The notes below the pieces were generated by a model. It was not told the DNA's origin and searched no databases. It saw only the letters and a list, made by a program, of their open reading frames with translations. The position numbers were made by a program, and so were the translations under genes. Below, piece after piece: positions 43,820 through 53,394 of a stretch of DNA of 64,000 bases. How positions within the stretch are numbered: the stretch's first letter is position 1; every line of letters starts with the position of its first letter. Origin of the DNA: CAYLMG01 sp964464635 (GTDB lineage: Bacteria; Planctomycetota; Phycisphaerae; Sedimentisphaerales; Anaerobacaceae); the NCBI GenBank assembly GCA_964464635.1, contig CAYXGT010000001.1:1-64000 (forward strand). The letters are read 5' to 3'.

Positions 43820-46800
43820 ATGGCAGGCAAATTCGGTAAAACATTACTTAAGGTTTTCGGCAGCCGCAATGAGCGTTTGATAAAAGCGTACTCTGTAATC
43901 GGCCAGCAGGCGGGTGAATTCGAGGAGCAGATTAAGGTGCTCGATGACGAGGCGCTGAAAGCCAAAACAGAGGAGTTCAAAAGCCGTTTGAAAGACGGAG
44001 CCGAGCCTGAGCAGATTCTGCCGGAAGCGTTCGAGGTTGTGCGGGAGGCGGCGAGGCGCAATGTCGAGATGCGTCATTTCGACGTTCAGCTTATCGGGGG
44101 AAGAGTTCTGTACGAAGGCAAGATTGCGGAGATGGCTACCGGTGAGGGCAAGACGCTGGTTGCGACGCTGGCGGTTTATCTCGTTTACCTGACCGGCAGA
44201 AGAGTACATATTGTCACCGTAAACGATTATCTCGCAAAAAGAGATTCAGAGTGGATGGGGCCTGTATATAAAGCGCTGGGGATTACAGTGGGTGCGATAC
44301 AGGCGGATATGGATACGTCCGGCGATGAGCGCAAGCAGCAGTACGGCTGTGATGTGACATACGGGACGAATAACGAGTTCGGCTTTGACTATCTGCGTGA
44401 CAATATGAAGCTTAGCCTTAAGCAGATGGTACAAAGCGAGCTGGAGTACGCGATTATAGACGAGGTTGATTCGATTCTTGTAGATGAGGCGAGGACGCCT
44501 TTAATAATATCGGGTCCGGCGTTCGACGACGTTAGCAGATACAAAAGTGCGGATGGAGTGGCGCGAAAGCTTCTAAGTCTTCAGAGCAACTACGACAGGA
44601 TAAAAAAACAGATTGATTCGGCACAGCGAACACTTGCGAATGCCCATGGCGAGCTTTCAGAGGCAAGAAAAGACAGGGACGAGGAACGGATAAAGAAAGC
44701 ACAGCAGACGATTGAGAAAACGGGACCGGAGCTTGCGGCTGCCAATGCGAAGCTCGAGACAATTACCCAATATTACGAGGTTGAAATTGACAGGAAGGCT
44801 GTTCATCTCACTCACGAGGGGGTCGGAGCGGCGCAGGAGATAGCAGGGGTGGGTTCATTTTTTACGGGCAGCAATATGGAGTGGCCTCATCTATTGGAGC
44901 AGGGGCTGCGGGCACACGTGACATTCGAGAGGGAAAAAGATTATGTCGTGATGGACGGCAAGGTGATAATCGTTGACGAGTTCACGGGCAGACTTATGCA
45001 CGGCAGGCAGTGGTCGGACGGGCTGCACCAGGCAGTAGAGGCAAAGGAGAACGTTGCGGTCAAGGAAGAGACGCAGACGCTGGCGACAATAACTTTGCAG
45101 AATTTCTTCAAGCTGTACGACCAGATTGCGGGGATGACGGGAACGGCTATTACGGAGGCTGAAGAGTTTATGAACATATATAAACTCGAGGTTGTGGTGA
45201 TACCGACGAACGAGCCGTGCATCAGGGACGACCGTAATGATGTGATATACAAGTCGGTACCCGAAAAGTTCAATGCGATAGTGGAAGAGATAAACCAGGT
45301 AAGCGGCGCGGGCCGGCCTGTACTCGTGGGGACCATCAGCATAGAAAAGAGCGAGGCGCTGAGCGAGGCCCTTACGAGAAGATACGGGATAGAGCATGAG
45401 GTATTGAATGCGAAACAGCATGCTCGTGAGGCGTTGATAGTGGCGAAGGCCGGCCACCAGCATAATACAAGAGAAGGTAATGCGCGTGGCAATGTTACGA
45501 TAGCGACGAATATGGCCGGCCGAGGAACGGATATCAAGCTCGGTCAGGGAGTTGCGGAAATCGGCGGACTGCATATTTTAGGCACCGAACGGCACGAGGC
45601 AAGACGCATAGACAACCAGCTTCGCGGCCGGTCCGGCAGGCAGGGAGACGCCGGCTCGAGCCAGTTTTTCCTGAGCTTCGACGATGATTTGATGCGGGTA
45701 TTTGCGCCGGATTGGACGGTTAAGGCGTTGAGCTGGATCGGCTGGGAAGAGGGTCAGCCGATTATGCACAAAAGGATAAGCAAGGGAATCGAGAAAGCGC
45801 AGAAAAAGGTCGAGGAACGTAACTTCGAGATTAGAAAGAGCCTGCTCGAATACGACGAGGTGATGGATTATCAGCGCAAGATTTTTTACTCGCGGAGGCG
45901 GCAGATACTCGCAGGCAGGGATTTGAAAAATATTATAGAGGAGATGATAGCAGCGAGCGTTACCAATAGCTGTGAGAGCATCCTTGGTAAGCGATATCCC
46001 TTGAAATGTATTACCGAGTGGGCGAGGAGCAGCTTTGGAGTGGAGCTGAGGAACTCGGATATCGATGGTAAGGAAGCTGATGAGATTGAGCAGATAATCA
46101 AAAAGCGTGCAACGGACAATGCAGCGAATAATATATCGATATCACTCGGCGAATATTTTGAGGATTACAGCGACTCTTCGACGTGGGATATAGCGGGCCT
46201 TTGCAAGTGGGCGATGAGTGCGTTCAGTGTGAACTTAAGCGCAGGCAAGGTCAAGCACCAAAAGCCGGAGGAGATAGAGGAGCAGCTTATAGCTGCGGCA
46301 GCGGAGCAGATAGAGAAGAAAGACTACTCAGCTATGGCAGATTTTCTGGAAGGTGACTTTGCTCTTAAGACATACTCGGAATGGGTGCGGTCGAAATTTG
46401 CCATAGAGCTCGATACCGAACAGCTAAGAGAGCTCGGTGCGGAGAAGATACGAGAATACGTGATAGAGAAGACAACGGAGAGATACAGGCAAAGAGAAAT
46501 TGAGTACCCGGTTGAGTTTGCGATGAATATGGTATTCGGGCCTGAGGGTGCGAATATATACGGATTCGAGAGGCTGGCGGAGTGGGCAAATAAAAAATAC
46601 CAGGCGGGTCTGTCAACAGAACAGATACAGCAGCTCAAGCCGAAAGTTCTGTACCAGAGACTGTTAGAGCTCAGTAAGAGTTTCAGCAACGGCAAACTCG
46701 AAGAGCAGATTGACGAAAAGCTCGCGAGGCTTAATACAAGTGAACTCATCGAGTGGGCCAACGAAAGATTCGACGCATCCTTTACGGAAGAGACAATAGG

Positions 46801-47305
46801 CGACAGAGAGCAGATAAGGGAAAGACTTGTCAAATCAGGCAGGGAGTTTTTGAGAAGTGAGCTCAGTGACCTCGAAAAATATGTTCTTCTGCAGGTTTAT
46901 GACAGCGTCTGGAAGGACCATCTGTATGCGATGGACCACCTGAAGAGCAATATTCATTTTCGGGCGTGGGCGGAGAAGGACCCGAAGACGGAATACAAGC
47001 GGGAAGGCTTTCGCCTGTTCGAGGAGATGCTGGGGACGATAGGGGAGAGGGTGACGGATATAATCTTTAAGGTTCGCCTCGAGGCGGGAGCAAGGGCGAG
47101 AAGCGTATGGAATGTGAGCAGGACAAGTCACGATGAGGTCGGCCAGTTTGCAATGCAGGAGAGACAGCGAGCGGCGGCACAGGCTCCGCAGGGTGAGGTG
47201 CAGGTGAAACAGATTGTTCACGAGAAGCCGAAGGTCGGCAGGAATGAGCCGTGCCCGTGCGGCAGCGGCAAGAAATATAAAAAGTGCTGCGGAAAAAACC
47301 TTTAG
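43820..47305 (+). CDS. secA: Preprotein translocase ATPase SecA, expanded form
   Basis: SecA drives unfolded proteins through SecYEG. All motor parts are present: MATGEGKT (Walker A, about 105-112), DEVDSILVDEARTPLIISG, GMTGTA, TNMAGRGTDIKLG and GRSGRQGD; the C-terminus has the zinc-binding tail EPCPCGSGKKYKKCCG. At 1161 residues it is about 260 longer than E. coli SecA (901). The additions are a charged coiled coil (about 252-318) and, in the helical scaffold/wing region, a block (about 728-1005) made of five units with an EWA...F...L pattern. See findings. The start MAGKFGKTLLKVFGSRNER is family-typical. It follows efp. Confidence 0.95.
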   Translation: MAGKFGKTLLKVFGSRNERLIKAYSVIGQQAGEFEEQIKVLDDEALKAKTEEFKSRLKDGAEPEQILPEAFEVVREAARRNVEMRHFDVQLIGGRVLYEGKIAEMATGEGKTLVATLAVYLVYLTGRRVHIVTVNDYLAKRDSEWMGPVYKALGITVGAIQADMDTSGDERKQQYGCDVTYGTNNEFGFDYLRDNMKLSLKQMVQSELEYAIIDEVDSILVDEARTPLIISGPAFDDVSRYKSADGVARKLLSLQSNYDRIKKQIDSAQRTLANAHGELSEARKDRDEERIKKAQQTIEKTGPELAAANAKLETITQYYEVEIDRKAVHLTHEGVGAAQEIAGVGSFFTGSNMEWPHLLEQGLRAHVTFEREKDYVVMDGKVIIVDEFTGRLMHGRQWSDGLHQAVEAKENVAVKEETQTLATITLQNFFKLYDQIAGMTGTAITEAEEFMNIYKLEVVVIPTNEPCIRDDRNDVIYKSVPEKFNAIVEEINQVSGAGRPVLVGTISIEKSEALSEALTRRYGIEHEVLNAKQHAREALIVAKAGHQHNTREGNARGNVTIATNMAGRGTDIKLGQGVAEIGGLHILGTERHEARRIDNQLRGRSGRQGDAGSSQFFLSFDDDLMRVFAPDWTVKALSWIGWEEGQPIMHKRISKGIEKAQKKVEERNFEIRKSLLEYDEVMDYQRKIFYSRRRQILAGRDLKNIIEEMIAASVTNSCESILGKRYPLKCITEWARSSFGVELRNSDIDGKEADEIEQIIKKRATDNAANNISISLGEYFEDYSDSSTWDIAGLCKWAMSAFSVNLSAGKVKHQKPEEIEEQLIAAAAEQIEKKDYSAMADFLEGDFALKTYSEWVRSKFAIELDTEQLRELGAEKIREYVIEKTTERYRQREIEYPVEFAMNMVFGPEGANIYGFERLAEWANKKYQAGLSTEQIQQLKPKVLYQRLLELSKSFSNGKLEEQIDEKLARLNTSELIEWANERFDASFTEETIGDREQIRERLVKSGREFLRSELSDLEKYVLLQVYDSVWKDHLYAMDHLKSNIHFRAWAEKDPKTEYKREGFRLFEEMLGTIGERVTDIIFKVRLEAGARARSVWNVSRTSHDEVGQFAMQERQRAAAQAPQGEVQVKQIVHEKPKVGRNEPCPCGSGKKYKKCCGKNL

Positions 47306-47364
47306 CAAATCCATATATATACAAAGCCCTGAGTATTGCGTGAAATTGCTGAAGGGAGAAAATA

Positions 47365-48402
47365 ATGTCACTTAATAAAACTTATTATATGTGCGTAATA
47401 TTATTACTCTTCTTGAATTTAGCCTGCTTTGCCGAGAAAGATTTAACAGTCTTTGAGGTCAACAAAAAGCTGGGCAGAGGCATTAATCTCGGCAATTCTC
47501 TAGAAGCACCTAAAGAAGGACAATGGGGAGTAACACTGCAGGAAGAATATTTCAAGCTCATAAAACAGGCAGGTTTCGAGTCGGTGCGAATCCCCATTAA
47601 ATGGTCGGCTCACGCACTGCAGCAAAAACCTTACACAATAGACCCCAACTTTTTCGAAAGAATCGACTGGGCCATAAGAAATGCGCTTTCTAATAATCTA
47701 TATGTAATTATAAATATGCACCATTATGATGAGATTTACGATGAACCTGAAAAGCACATGGAACGATTTGTTTCACTGTGGCATCAAATTGCAGAACATT
47801 ACAAAGAGGCGAGCGAAGCTGTGTTATTTGAGCTGCTGAATGAGCCCTGTAAAAAACTCGATGACAAAATATGGAATCAGCTAATCGCTGAGACCCTGCG
47901 GGTCGTAAGAAAGTCGAATTCTCAACGGGTCGTTGTGATAGGGCCGACAAACTGGAACAGCATCGACAAACTCGATAAACTTGTTCTGCCCGATAGTGAC
48001 AGGAACATAATAGTCAGCTTCCATTATTATCAGCCTTTCAATTTCACACATCAGGGAGCTGAATGGACAGGCGAGCAATCGAAAAACTGGCTTGGGACAA
48101 AATGGACAGGAACCGACAATGAAAAACAGGCGATCGAAAAAGATTTCGACGGGGTATTCGAATGGGGCAAAGAACACAACAGGCCTATATACCTGGGTGA
48201 GTTCGGCGCATACAGTAAGGCTGATATGCAGTCAAGAGCACGATGGACAGCCTTTGTTGCGAGAGAAGCTGAAAAGAAAAACTTCAGCTGGTCTTACTGG
48301 GAATTCTGCTCCGGCTTCGGCGTTTATGATTCATCAGAGAAGAAATGGCGCGAGCCTTTGCTTAAATCACTGATTGCGGAAACGAAAATAGACGACGATT
48401 AG
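47365..48402 (+). CDS. Secreted cellulase-type glycoside hydrolase family 5
   Basis: A 345-residue exported endo-glycanase, likely acting on beta-1,4-glucan or a related polymer. A Sec signal (MSLNKTYYMCVILLLFLNLACFA with cleavage before EKD; the Cys near the end could also be a lipobox) precedes the GH5 barrel: RGINLGNSLEAP, FESVRIPIKW, YVIINMHHYDE, acid/base Glu160 in ELLNEP, HYYQPF and nucleophile Glu279 in LGEFGAY, then SWSYWEFCSGFGVYD. This organisation matches the endoglucanase group of GH5. The CDS stop abuts a 37-bp direct repeat. Confidence 0.92.
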   Translation: MSLNKTYYMCVILLLFLNLACFAEKDLTVFEVNKKLGRGINLGNSLEAPKEGQWGVTLQEEYFKLIKQAGFESVRIPIKWSAHALQQKPYTIDPNFFERIDWAIRNALSNNLYVIINMHHYDEIYDEPEKHMERFVSLWHQIAEHYKEASEAVLFELLNEPCKKLDDKIWNQLIAETLRVVRKSNSQRVVVIGPTNWNSIDKLDKLVLPDSDRNIIVSFHYYQPFNFTHQGAEWTGEQSKNWLGTKWTGTDNEKQAIEKDFDGVFEWGKEHNRPIYLGEFGAYSKADMQSRARWTAFVAREAEKKNFSWSYWEFCSGFGVYDSSEKKWREPLLKSLIAETKIDDD

Positions 48403-48438
48403 TCAATTCTTTTTTAACCAGCGGAAACGAAAGACATT
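48402..48438. repeat. 37-bp direct repeat, left copy (right copy 50076-50112)
   Basis: These 37 bp match 50076-50112 at 36 of 37 positions. The right copy is the 3' end of the small gene at 50077-50274 (encoding FRFRWIKKN and stop); the left copy still reads FRFRWLKKN and stop. Between them lies a 1.64-kb AT-rich segment holding only the trypsin-like protease gene. This looks like target or end duplication on insertion. Confidence 0.88.
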
Positions 48439-49963
48439 ATAAATCTTCAAGAATTCTAGCTAATTTTGAAAGACGAACAGACCAATATTCATTAAATCTT
48501 TTATAACTACCCTCCGGATTGATTATGAACTGAAAAATATCCTTGAGAATTTCCCGGGAAGTTTTTAAAGATTCAGATGTTTTTCTCGAAAGTGTAGAAT
48601 CATAATAGCTCATGCTTTTATCCATGCTAATTATTTTAGCTAAACATGCACTAGCAATATCATTATTTTCCCGCGAAACATAACTAACTTCTGTCGTTAT
48701 ATCTTTCCTGAATTTTATTGCATTAGACCAAGCTTCCTCAATTTCGGCTAACATCGAAATTGCAAGAAGACTACTAACACGAATTTGAAGTAAATCCTCT
48801 TGGTATGCATATTTCGCGAGATTTGATGTTAGTTCTTCTTTTGGGCAAGCTTTTAAAATCAGAAGGTTTGAGTATATGTATGAAACAGGCAATATATATG
48901 AAATATTATCCTTTCCAATTTCCTTAAGAGTTGCCATTCCAACAAGTTGGCCGTAATTATTGAAAACCGGGCTTCCACTATTACCAGGATTTATTGCAGC
49001 ATCGGTCTGATAAAAAAAAGTGCCATCAATAATAGTATCGTTACTGATCATACCCGATGTAATAGAGCTGCTTATTGATATACTGGAAGTTGCAGGGTAT
49101 CCGATCACTAAAACTCTATCGCCACGTTCTATATCGATTGTTTCTGATATAGGTATTGGTTTGCTTGCAGGTTTCTTATCCAGTCTTAAGAGAGCCATGT
49201 CTTTTTCAGGGTCAAGCCATATGATGTTGCCAATATAATGTGAATATTTTCCCGGAAAATAACATTTCAAATCACTCCAAAAATTTATCACATGCTTATT
49301 GGTTAAGACTAAATCGTTGCCGATTAAAAAACCTGTCCCCGTACCAAAATCAGTTTCAATTTTGCATACAGAAGGATCATATTTTTTCACAAGCTCGCTT
49401 TCTGCGATAATTTCAGTCGCAGTTGATTTTTCGCTTTTTTGTTCCTGCCCTTCATCTGGAACAAGATGAATTCCTGTTTCGTTCTCAATTGATCTTTTAT
49501 CCTTCAGTTCCACATTAGATACCTGACCCAAGATACCATCCTTTTGAGTGACTTTTTGAGTTTCTGCCTGAAGTTTCGCAGAAGATAAAATTTTTTCGCT
49601 TTGCATCTCATCTGTATTATTGTAAACACTTTCAAGTTTTGAACTATTTTTCTTCTCCGATATTGAATTCGTGGTTATTTTCTTTCCATTATTATCTGCG
49701 TAATGTTTTTTCATAACGAAAACCGTGATCAGCATAGCAGCAACCCCTACAAGAGCAGAAATGCTTATAAACATCGCCCATCTAAAATGTGAAACCGATA
49801 TATCGCATTCACTTGTAGGCTTGGTAGGTTTTTTGAAATACTCCGGACAATTTTCTTTGCTTATAAAAAACACGGTTTTACACACCGGACATGTAGCTCT
49901 ATGTCCTACTGCTTGTTTAGGGGAATTCAATCGTTTGTGGCATTTTGGGCAAATTACTTCCAT
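48437..49963 (-). CDS. Membrane-anchored trypsin-like serine protease with zinc ribbon
   Basis: A 508-residue protein with an N-terminal zinc-ribbon (CPKC and CPVC, residues 5-28), one membrane helix (about 62-84), a Ser/Lys/Glu-rich linker, and a DegP-type protease domain with the triad His224 (LTNKHVI), Asp255 (DPEKDMALL) and Ser329 (NPGNSGSP). No PDZ domain follows; instead about 150 helical residues of unknown kind. By topology the ribbon is cytoplasmic and the protease periplasmic. The gene is clearly AT-richer than its neighbours and is enclosed by 37-bp direct repeats, so it was probably acquired as a unit. Confidence 0.85.
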   Translation of the reverse strand: MEVICPKCHKRLNSPKQAVGHRATCPVCKTVFFISKENCPEYFKKPTKPTSECDISVSHFRWAMFISISALVGVAAMLITVFVMKKHYADNNGKKITTNSISEKKNSSKLESVYNNTDEMQSEKILSSAKLQAETQKVTQKDGILGQVSNVELKDKRSIENETGIHLVPDEGQEQKSEKSTATEIIAESELVKKYDPSVCKIETDFGTGTGFLIGNDLVLTNKHVINFWSDLKCYFPGKYSHYIGNIIWLDPEKDMALLRLDKKPASKPIPISETIDIERGDRVLVIGYPATSSISISSSITSGMISNDTIIDGTFFYQTDAAINPGNSGSPVFNNYGQLVGMATLKEIGKDNISYILPVSYIYSNLLILKACPKEELTSNLAKYAYQEDLLQIRVSSLLAISMLAEIEEAWSNAIKFRKDITTEVSYVSRENNDIASACLAKIISMDKSMSYYDSTLSRKTSESLKTSREILKDIFQFIINPEGSYKRFNEYWSVRLSKLARILEDL

Positions 49964-50076
49964 TACTACTCACTCCGCAAAAAAATAGGGCCGCAATTTT
50001 ATACGAAAAAGCCAAAAATAACATTGGTTCTAAAGAATAATCAAACACCCATATTATACTTTTCTAATATGATATG

Positions 50077-50274
50077 TCAATTCTTTTTTATCCAGCGGAA
50101 ACGAAAGACATTTCTGATTTTTTCGGTGAAGCGGACGCCTATTTTCTGAGTGCTGGTTTCGAAGTCGATTTTTTTAACGTCTTTTAGTTCGGGCTTCGGT
50201 TTTCTGCCGAAGGCAGTGAGAATTCTGCCGGCGATTGAGCCGAGAAACGTTTTTTTATTTAACTTCGGTGACAT
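50077..50274 (-). CDS. Small basic hypothetical protein
   Basis: A 65-residue, lysine- and arginine-rich protein (for example MSPKLNKKTFLGSIAGRILT and FTEKIRNVFRFRWIKKN). No domain recognised. It follows the 193-residue hypothetical gene by 9 bp on the same strand, so the two probably form an operon. Its last 10 codons are inside the 37-bp repeat, which suggests that this 3' end is the attachment or duplication site of the protease segment. Confidence 0.6.
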   Translation of the reverse strand: MSPKLNKKTFLGSIAGRILTAFGRKPKPELKDVKKIDFETSTQKIGVRFTEKIRNVFRFRWIKKN

Positions 50275-50283
50275 TTTGACTCG

Positions 50284-50865
50284 TTACCTCTGAACAGCAA
50301 CTTTCAGGTTGGCGAGCAACTCTTCTCCAGTTCTGCTCTGAAAGGACTGCCTGCCAAATAGCTGATGACGTTCGAGGATTTGCGGGTTGTCAACGTAGTA
50401 TCTCTGGACGGCGCCGGTACCGCCTTCGGCAGAGCCGGAGGTTCTGTAATTATTATCGAGCAGCCAGCGGCTCATTTCGTCGTCATACTCGGCAGGGTAG
50501 ATAAGAGCGGTGGCGAATTTGTCATCCGAGTATTTTGCGAGGTGGACTTTTGCCCTGCAAACAGGTGCTGAGCCGACCGCGATTTTGACAAGGTTTTGAT
50601 AGTCACCACGGGCGGTATCGAGAGCAGTCTCGTAGAAAAACATCCCGGCTTCGAGCTGAAAAGTTTCGCTGCGAACACCTTTTAGTTCGAGCCGGCCGTC
50701 AGGGTACGCGTTGTGGATTTTATAGACTTTGCAGTCTTTGTATTTTTCACTGTCGAGTAATTCAGCTACTTCTTCCGCGGTAAAGCCGACGCCTGAATGC
50801 TCGCCGAAATCGACGACATACAGGCCGACATACCTATCAGGTTGTTTCAGTTCAGGTAAATTCAT
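50284..50865 (-). CDS. Conserved hypothetical protein
   Basis: A 193-residue soluble protein with no signal peptide. It starts MNLPELKQPDRYVGLYVVDF and has regular alpha/beta segments (VGFTAEEVAELLDSEKYKDC, FYETALDTARGDYQNL), but I cannot name a family. TATAAT-like sequence lies about 10 bp upstream on the minus strand. It is followed by the small basic gene. Confidence 0.65.
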   Translation of the reverse strand: MNLPELKQPDRYVGLYVVDFGEHSGVGFTAEEVAELLDSEKYKDCKVYKIHNAYPDGRLELKGVRSETFQLEAGMFFYETALDTARGDYQNLVKIAVGSAPVCRAKVHLAKYSDDKFATALIYPAEYDDEMSRWLLDNNYRTSGSAEGGTGAVQRYYVDNPQILERHQLFGRQSFQSRTGEELLANLKVAVQR

Positions 50866-50896
50866 ACAAATATTATAACCAGAAATTTTACTGAGA

Positions 50897-52177
50897 TTAA
50901 GAGATTTTTATTTTTGCGAATTTTCGTTTTCCGACCTGGACAATCATACCATCTTTTGGAACGATTTGTTCATTTGGGTCGGTTTTCTTTTCCGAGTCAA
51001 TACTGACAGCGGATTGAGCACACAGGCGTTTTGCCTCGCCGCCGGTCTCAACAAGTCTGCAATTAACGAGCAATTCCTTCACTGAGACTGCCTCTGGTGC
51101 GATTTGTATCTCTGGAATTTTCGTCGGTAATTGCTTCTTCGAAAATACTTTATCAAATTCAGCAACAGCCATATCGGAGGGCAAGGCTCTCATATCAGAA
51201 GTAATTGATTTAGAATCTGAATTCTGTGGTTCTTTCCCGTCTGTAACGGCGTCTCCATTATCCCAGAACTGAGCTACAATCATTTTTGCGAGCAGTACTT
51301 TTGCTTCTTTGGGGTGGGTTTTTTGCGGGTCAGTCAATTCGGCTATTTTTTCGGTCGGTATGTCGGTGAGCAGGGTAAAGTAGTTCTCCATCAGGTCGTC
51401 CGAGATACTCATAACCTTTCCGAACATATCGTTAGGCTCGTCGGTGACGCCGATATAGTTGCCTTTTGATTTGCTCATTTTTTCTTTGCCGTCGAGGCCG
51501 ACAAGAATTGGTGTGGTGATGACAATCTGGGGCGGCTGTCCATAAGCTTTCTGGATATCTCTGCCTACGAGATTGTTGAAGGTCTGGTCGGTACCGCCGA
51601 GCTCGACGTCGCTATTTATTACGACTGAGTCATAACCCTGCATAAGCGGATACAAAAATTCATGGGTGTATACATCGATATCGTTTTTGAGGCGTTGTTT
51701 GAAACTATCTCTCTGAAGCATCTGAGCCACGGTTTTTTTTGCTGCCAGCTTTATCAGCTCCATTAAAGTAATTTTTGCCAGCCATTCGGAGTTGTATCTG
51801 ACTTCGAGCTTATCGTCTGAGGTATCGAGGATTTTACCGGCCTGCTCGAAATATGTTTTTGCATTCTTTTCTATATCTTCGGGGCTTAGCATCGGGCGGG
51901 TTGTATTCTGGCCTGTGGGGTCACCGATTCGGGCGGTGTAGTCGCCGATGATAAGGACAGCCTTGTGGCCGAGGTCCTGGAACTGGCGCATCTTGCGCAA
52001 GACTACGGTGTGTCCGAGATGTATGTCGGGGCTGGTGGGGTCGAGGCCGAGTTTCACTCGTAGCTGGCGATTCGATTGTTTGACATTAATCAATCTTTCG
52101 GCAAGCTCGGCTTCGGTGTAGATTTCAATTGTGCCGCGCCTTAATAGTTTAACCTGTTCAGCAATTTCGCTTTTCAT
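50897..52177 (-). CDS. tyrS: Tyrosyl-tRNA synthetase
   Basis: Charges tRNA(Tyr) with tyrosine. The 426-residue class I synthetase has the HIGH-type motif HLGHTVVL (after DPTSPDI), LIIGDYTARIGDPTGQ, DVELGGTDQTFNNLVGRD and KMSKSKGN. The C-terminal S4-like RNA-binding domain (about 355-426) ends PKDGMIVQVGKRKFAKIKIS. The RKMRQFQDLGHKAVLIIG layout is the TyrZ-type (type 2) branch. A poorly conserved linker (about 300-340) contains DAVTDGKEPQNSDSK. The length is normal. Confidence 0.95.
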   Translation of the reverse strand: MKSEIAEQVKLLRRGTIEIYTEAELAERLINVKQSNRQLRVKLGLDPTSPDIHLGHTVVLRKMRQFQDLGHKAVLIIGDYTARIGDPTGQNTTRPMLSPEDIEKNAKTYFEQAGKILDTSDDKLEVRYNSEWLAKITLMELIKLAAKKTVAQMLQRDSFKQRLKNDIDVYTHEFLYPLMQGYDSVVINSDVELGGTDQTFNNLVGRDIQKAYGQPPQIVITTPILVGLDGKEKMSKSKGNYIGVTDEPNDMFGKVMSISDDLMENYFTLLTDIPTEKIAELTDPQKTHPKEAKVLLAKMIVAQFWDNGDAVTDGKEPQNSDSKSITSDMRALPSDMAVAEFDKVFSKKQLPTKIPEIQIAPEAVSVKELLVNCRLVETGGEAKRLCAQSAVSIDSEKKTDPNEQIVPKDGMIVQVGKRKFAKIKIS

Positions 52178-52251
52178 AACAATCTTTCATAAACCGAAAA
52201 ACCAACAGGGGTAATTATACGAAATAGCGCTGCGGTTTCAAGGATGAAAAC

Positions 52252-52809
52252 TTACCAGTCGCTGGTTGTGAGCCGGACGGTGCCTTTGGGGAAGTCTCTT
52301 AGTTTCAGGGGGTAAAACATTTTATGCTTGTCCGGCGGGAAGTGGACGGTTTTGCCGTCCTCGATTTTGTAGAAGTCCTGGTTTTCTATCTCGCGCCAGC
52401 CGTTACGGGCATAGACCTTTAAGATGGGGTCATAGGAGGTAAAGAGCAGGCCGAAATCAAAATCGTATTTTTCAGTTTCTGTCATCGCAGCCTGCAGAAT
52501 GATGTCACTTACGCCTTTCTTTCGGTAAGCGGGGATTACGAAGACGTTTTGCGGGCCTGCGACGCGAAAGGGTTTGTTGTCGATTTTTATCTGCGTATCG
52601 ACGACGGCTGCGTGCGCGATTATGTCGCGGTTTCTTTCGATGAAGACAGTAAACAACGGTGTTATTCCGTGCCAGGGGCGCAGGCTCTCATAAATGTGTT
52701 TGTGCCAGGGAAAACAGATGCAAAGGCTCTTTCTGACTGCGGCATCGAGCTCATCGCCGATTTGCGCTTCTTTTATTATTTTCGGCTTGGGCAAATTCAA
52801 TTCATACAT
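52252..52809 (-). CDS. GNAT-family N-acetyltransferase
   Basis: A 185-residue predicted acetyl-CoA-dependent acyltransferase. The GNAT core is visible: AHAAVVDTQIKIDNKPFRVA, the acetyl-CoA-binding VFVIPAYRKKGVSDIILQAA (weak R/QxxGxG/A version), and YDFDFGLLFTSYDPILKVYARNGWREI. The substrate is unknown. It starts 2 bp downstream of the preceding membrane-protein gene's stop, so they are co-transcribed. Confidence 0.8.
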   Translation of the reverse strand: MYELNLPKPKIIKEAQIGDELDAAVRKSLCICFPWHKHIYESLRPWHGITPLFTVFIERNRDIIAHAAVVDTQIKIDNKPFRVAGPQNVFVIPAYRKKGVSDIILQAAMTETEKYDFDFGLLFTSYDPILKVYARNGWREIENQDFYKIEDGKTVHFPPDKHKMFYPLKLRDFPKGTVRLTTSDW

Positions 52810-52811
52810 TT

Positions 52812-53321
52812 TTATGTGCCCGACTTTTTACATTTGTTTAATTTGGCGGTTATGAAATTGAGCAGCAGCAGTATAATGGCTGCAAGCCAGAATGCAAGAC
52901 AAAGGGTTTTGACGTCATCATAGGCGATAAGATGCAGCAGTGGTTTTGCCTTTGAAGGCCAGAATGGTTTCATATCCCAGTGGGTAAGTGAATCAATAAG
53001 AATGTGAAACCAGGCGCCGAGAATTGACCAGGTCAGGATTTTCAGAAAGGTCGGCTGGTACGGCAGGCGCAAAAGGTTCATAATTTTTTTCAGCAGATTC
53101 CGCAGCGGATACAGGACAACAGCTAAAGCAATTGCGACGGCGGTTGCGCCCAGAAAAGTGTGACAGAATCGGTGGGGATGGTCGAGATGTCTTGTTAAGA
53201 TAATCAGAGGCTCGATGTCGATAGCAACGTTAACAAGCAGAAAAGCTGGTATATCGACTCTTTTTTTGAATAGCAGGCCGATAAATCCTGCAGGACCAAA
53301 ATGATAAGGCGTAAACGGCAT
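52812..53321 (-). CDS. Small membrane protein of the DUF4184/YdjM-like group
   Basis: A 169-residue integral membrane protein. MPFTPYHFGPAGFIGLL, DIEPLIILTRH, HRFCHTFLGA and GAWFHILIDSLTH give the pattern of histidines and aspartates of the YdjM/DUF4184 family of putative membrane metal-dependent hydrolases. Four or so membrane segments are predicted. Function is unknown. It heads a two-gene unit with the GNAT gene. Confidence 0.7.
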   Translation of the reverse strand: MPFTPYHFGPAGFIGLLFKKRVDIPAFLLVNVAIDIEPLIILTRHLDHPHRFCHTFLGATAVAIALAVVLYPLRNLLKKIMNLLRLPYQPTFLKILTWSILGAWFHILIDSLTHWDMKPFWPSKAKPLLHLIAYDDVKTLCLAFWLAAIILLLLNFITAKLNKCKKSGT

Positions 53322-53394
53322 AAGATTCCTCTTAATACAACAGTGATTAGGCGGCTTGCTTAACTTTCATTGACATTTTATATTTACACATTTG

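Noticed and set aside
44891..45574. Long antisense frames inside secA (also 46324-46833 and 46835-47371)
   Set aside because: All lie opposite conserved SecA motifs and have no domain pattern; they arise from G-rich codon use on the coding strand.
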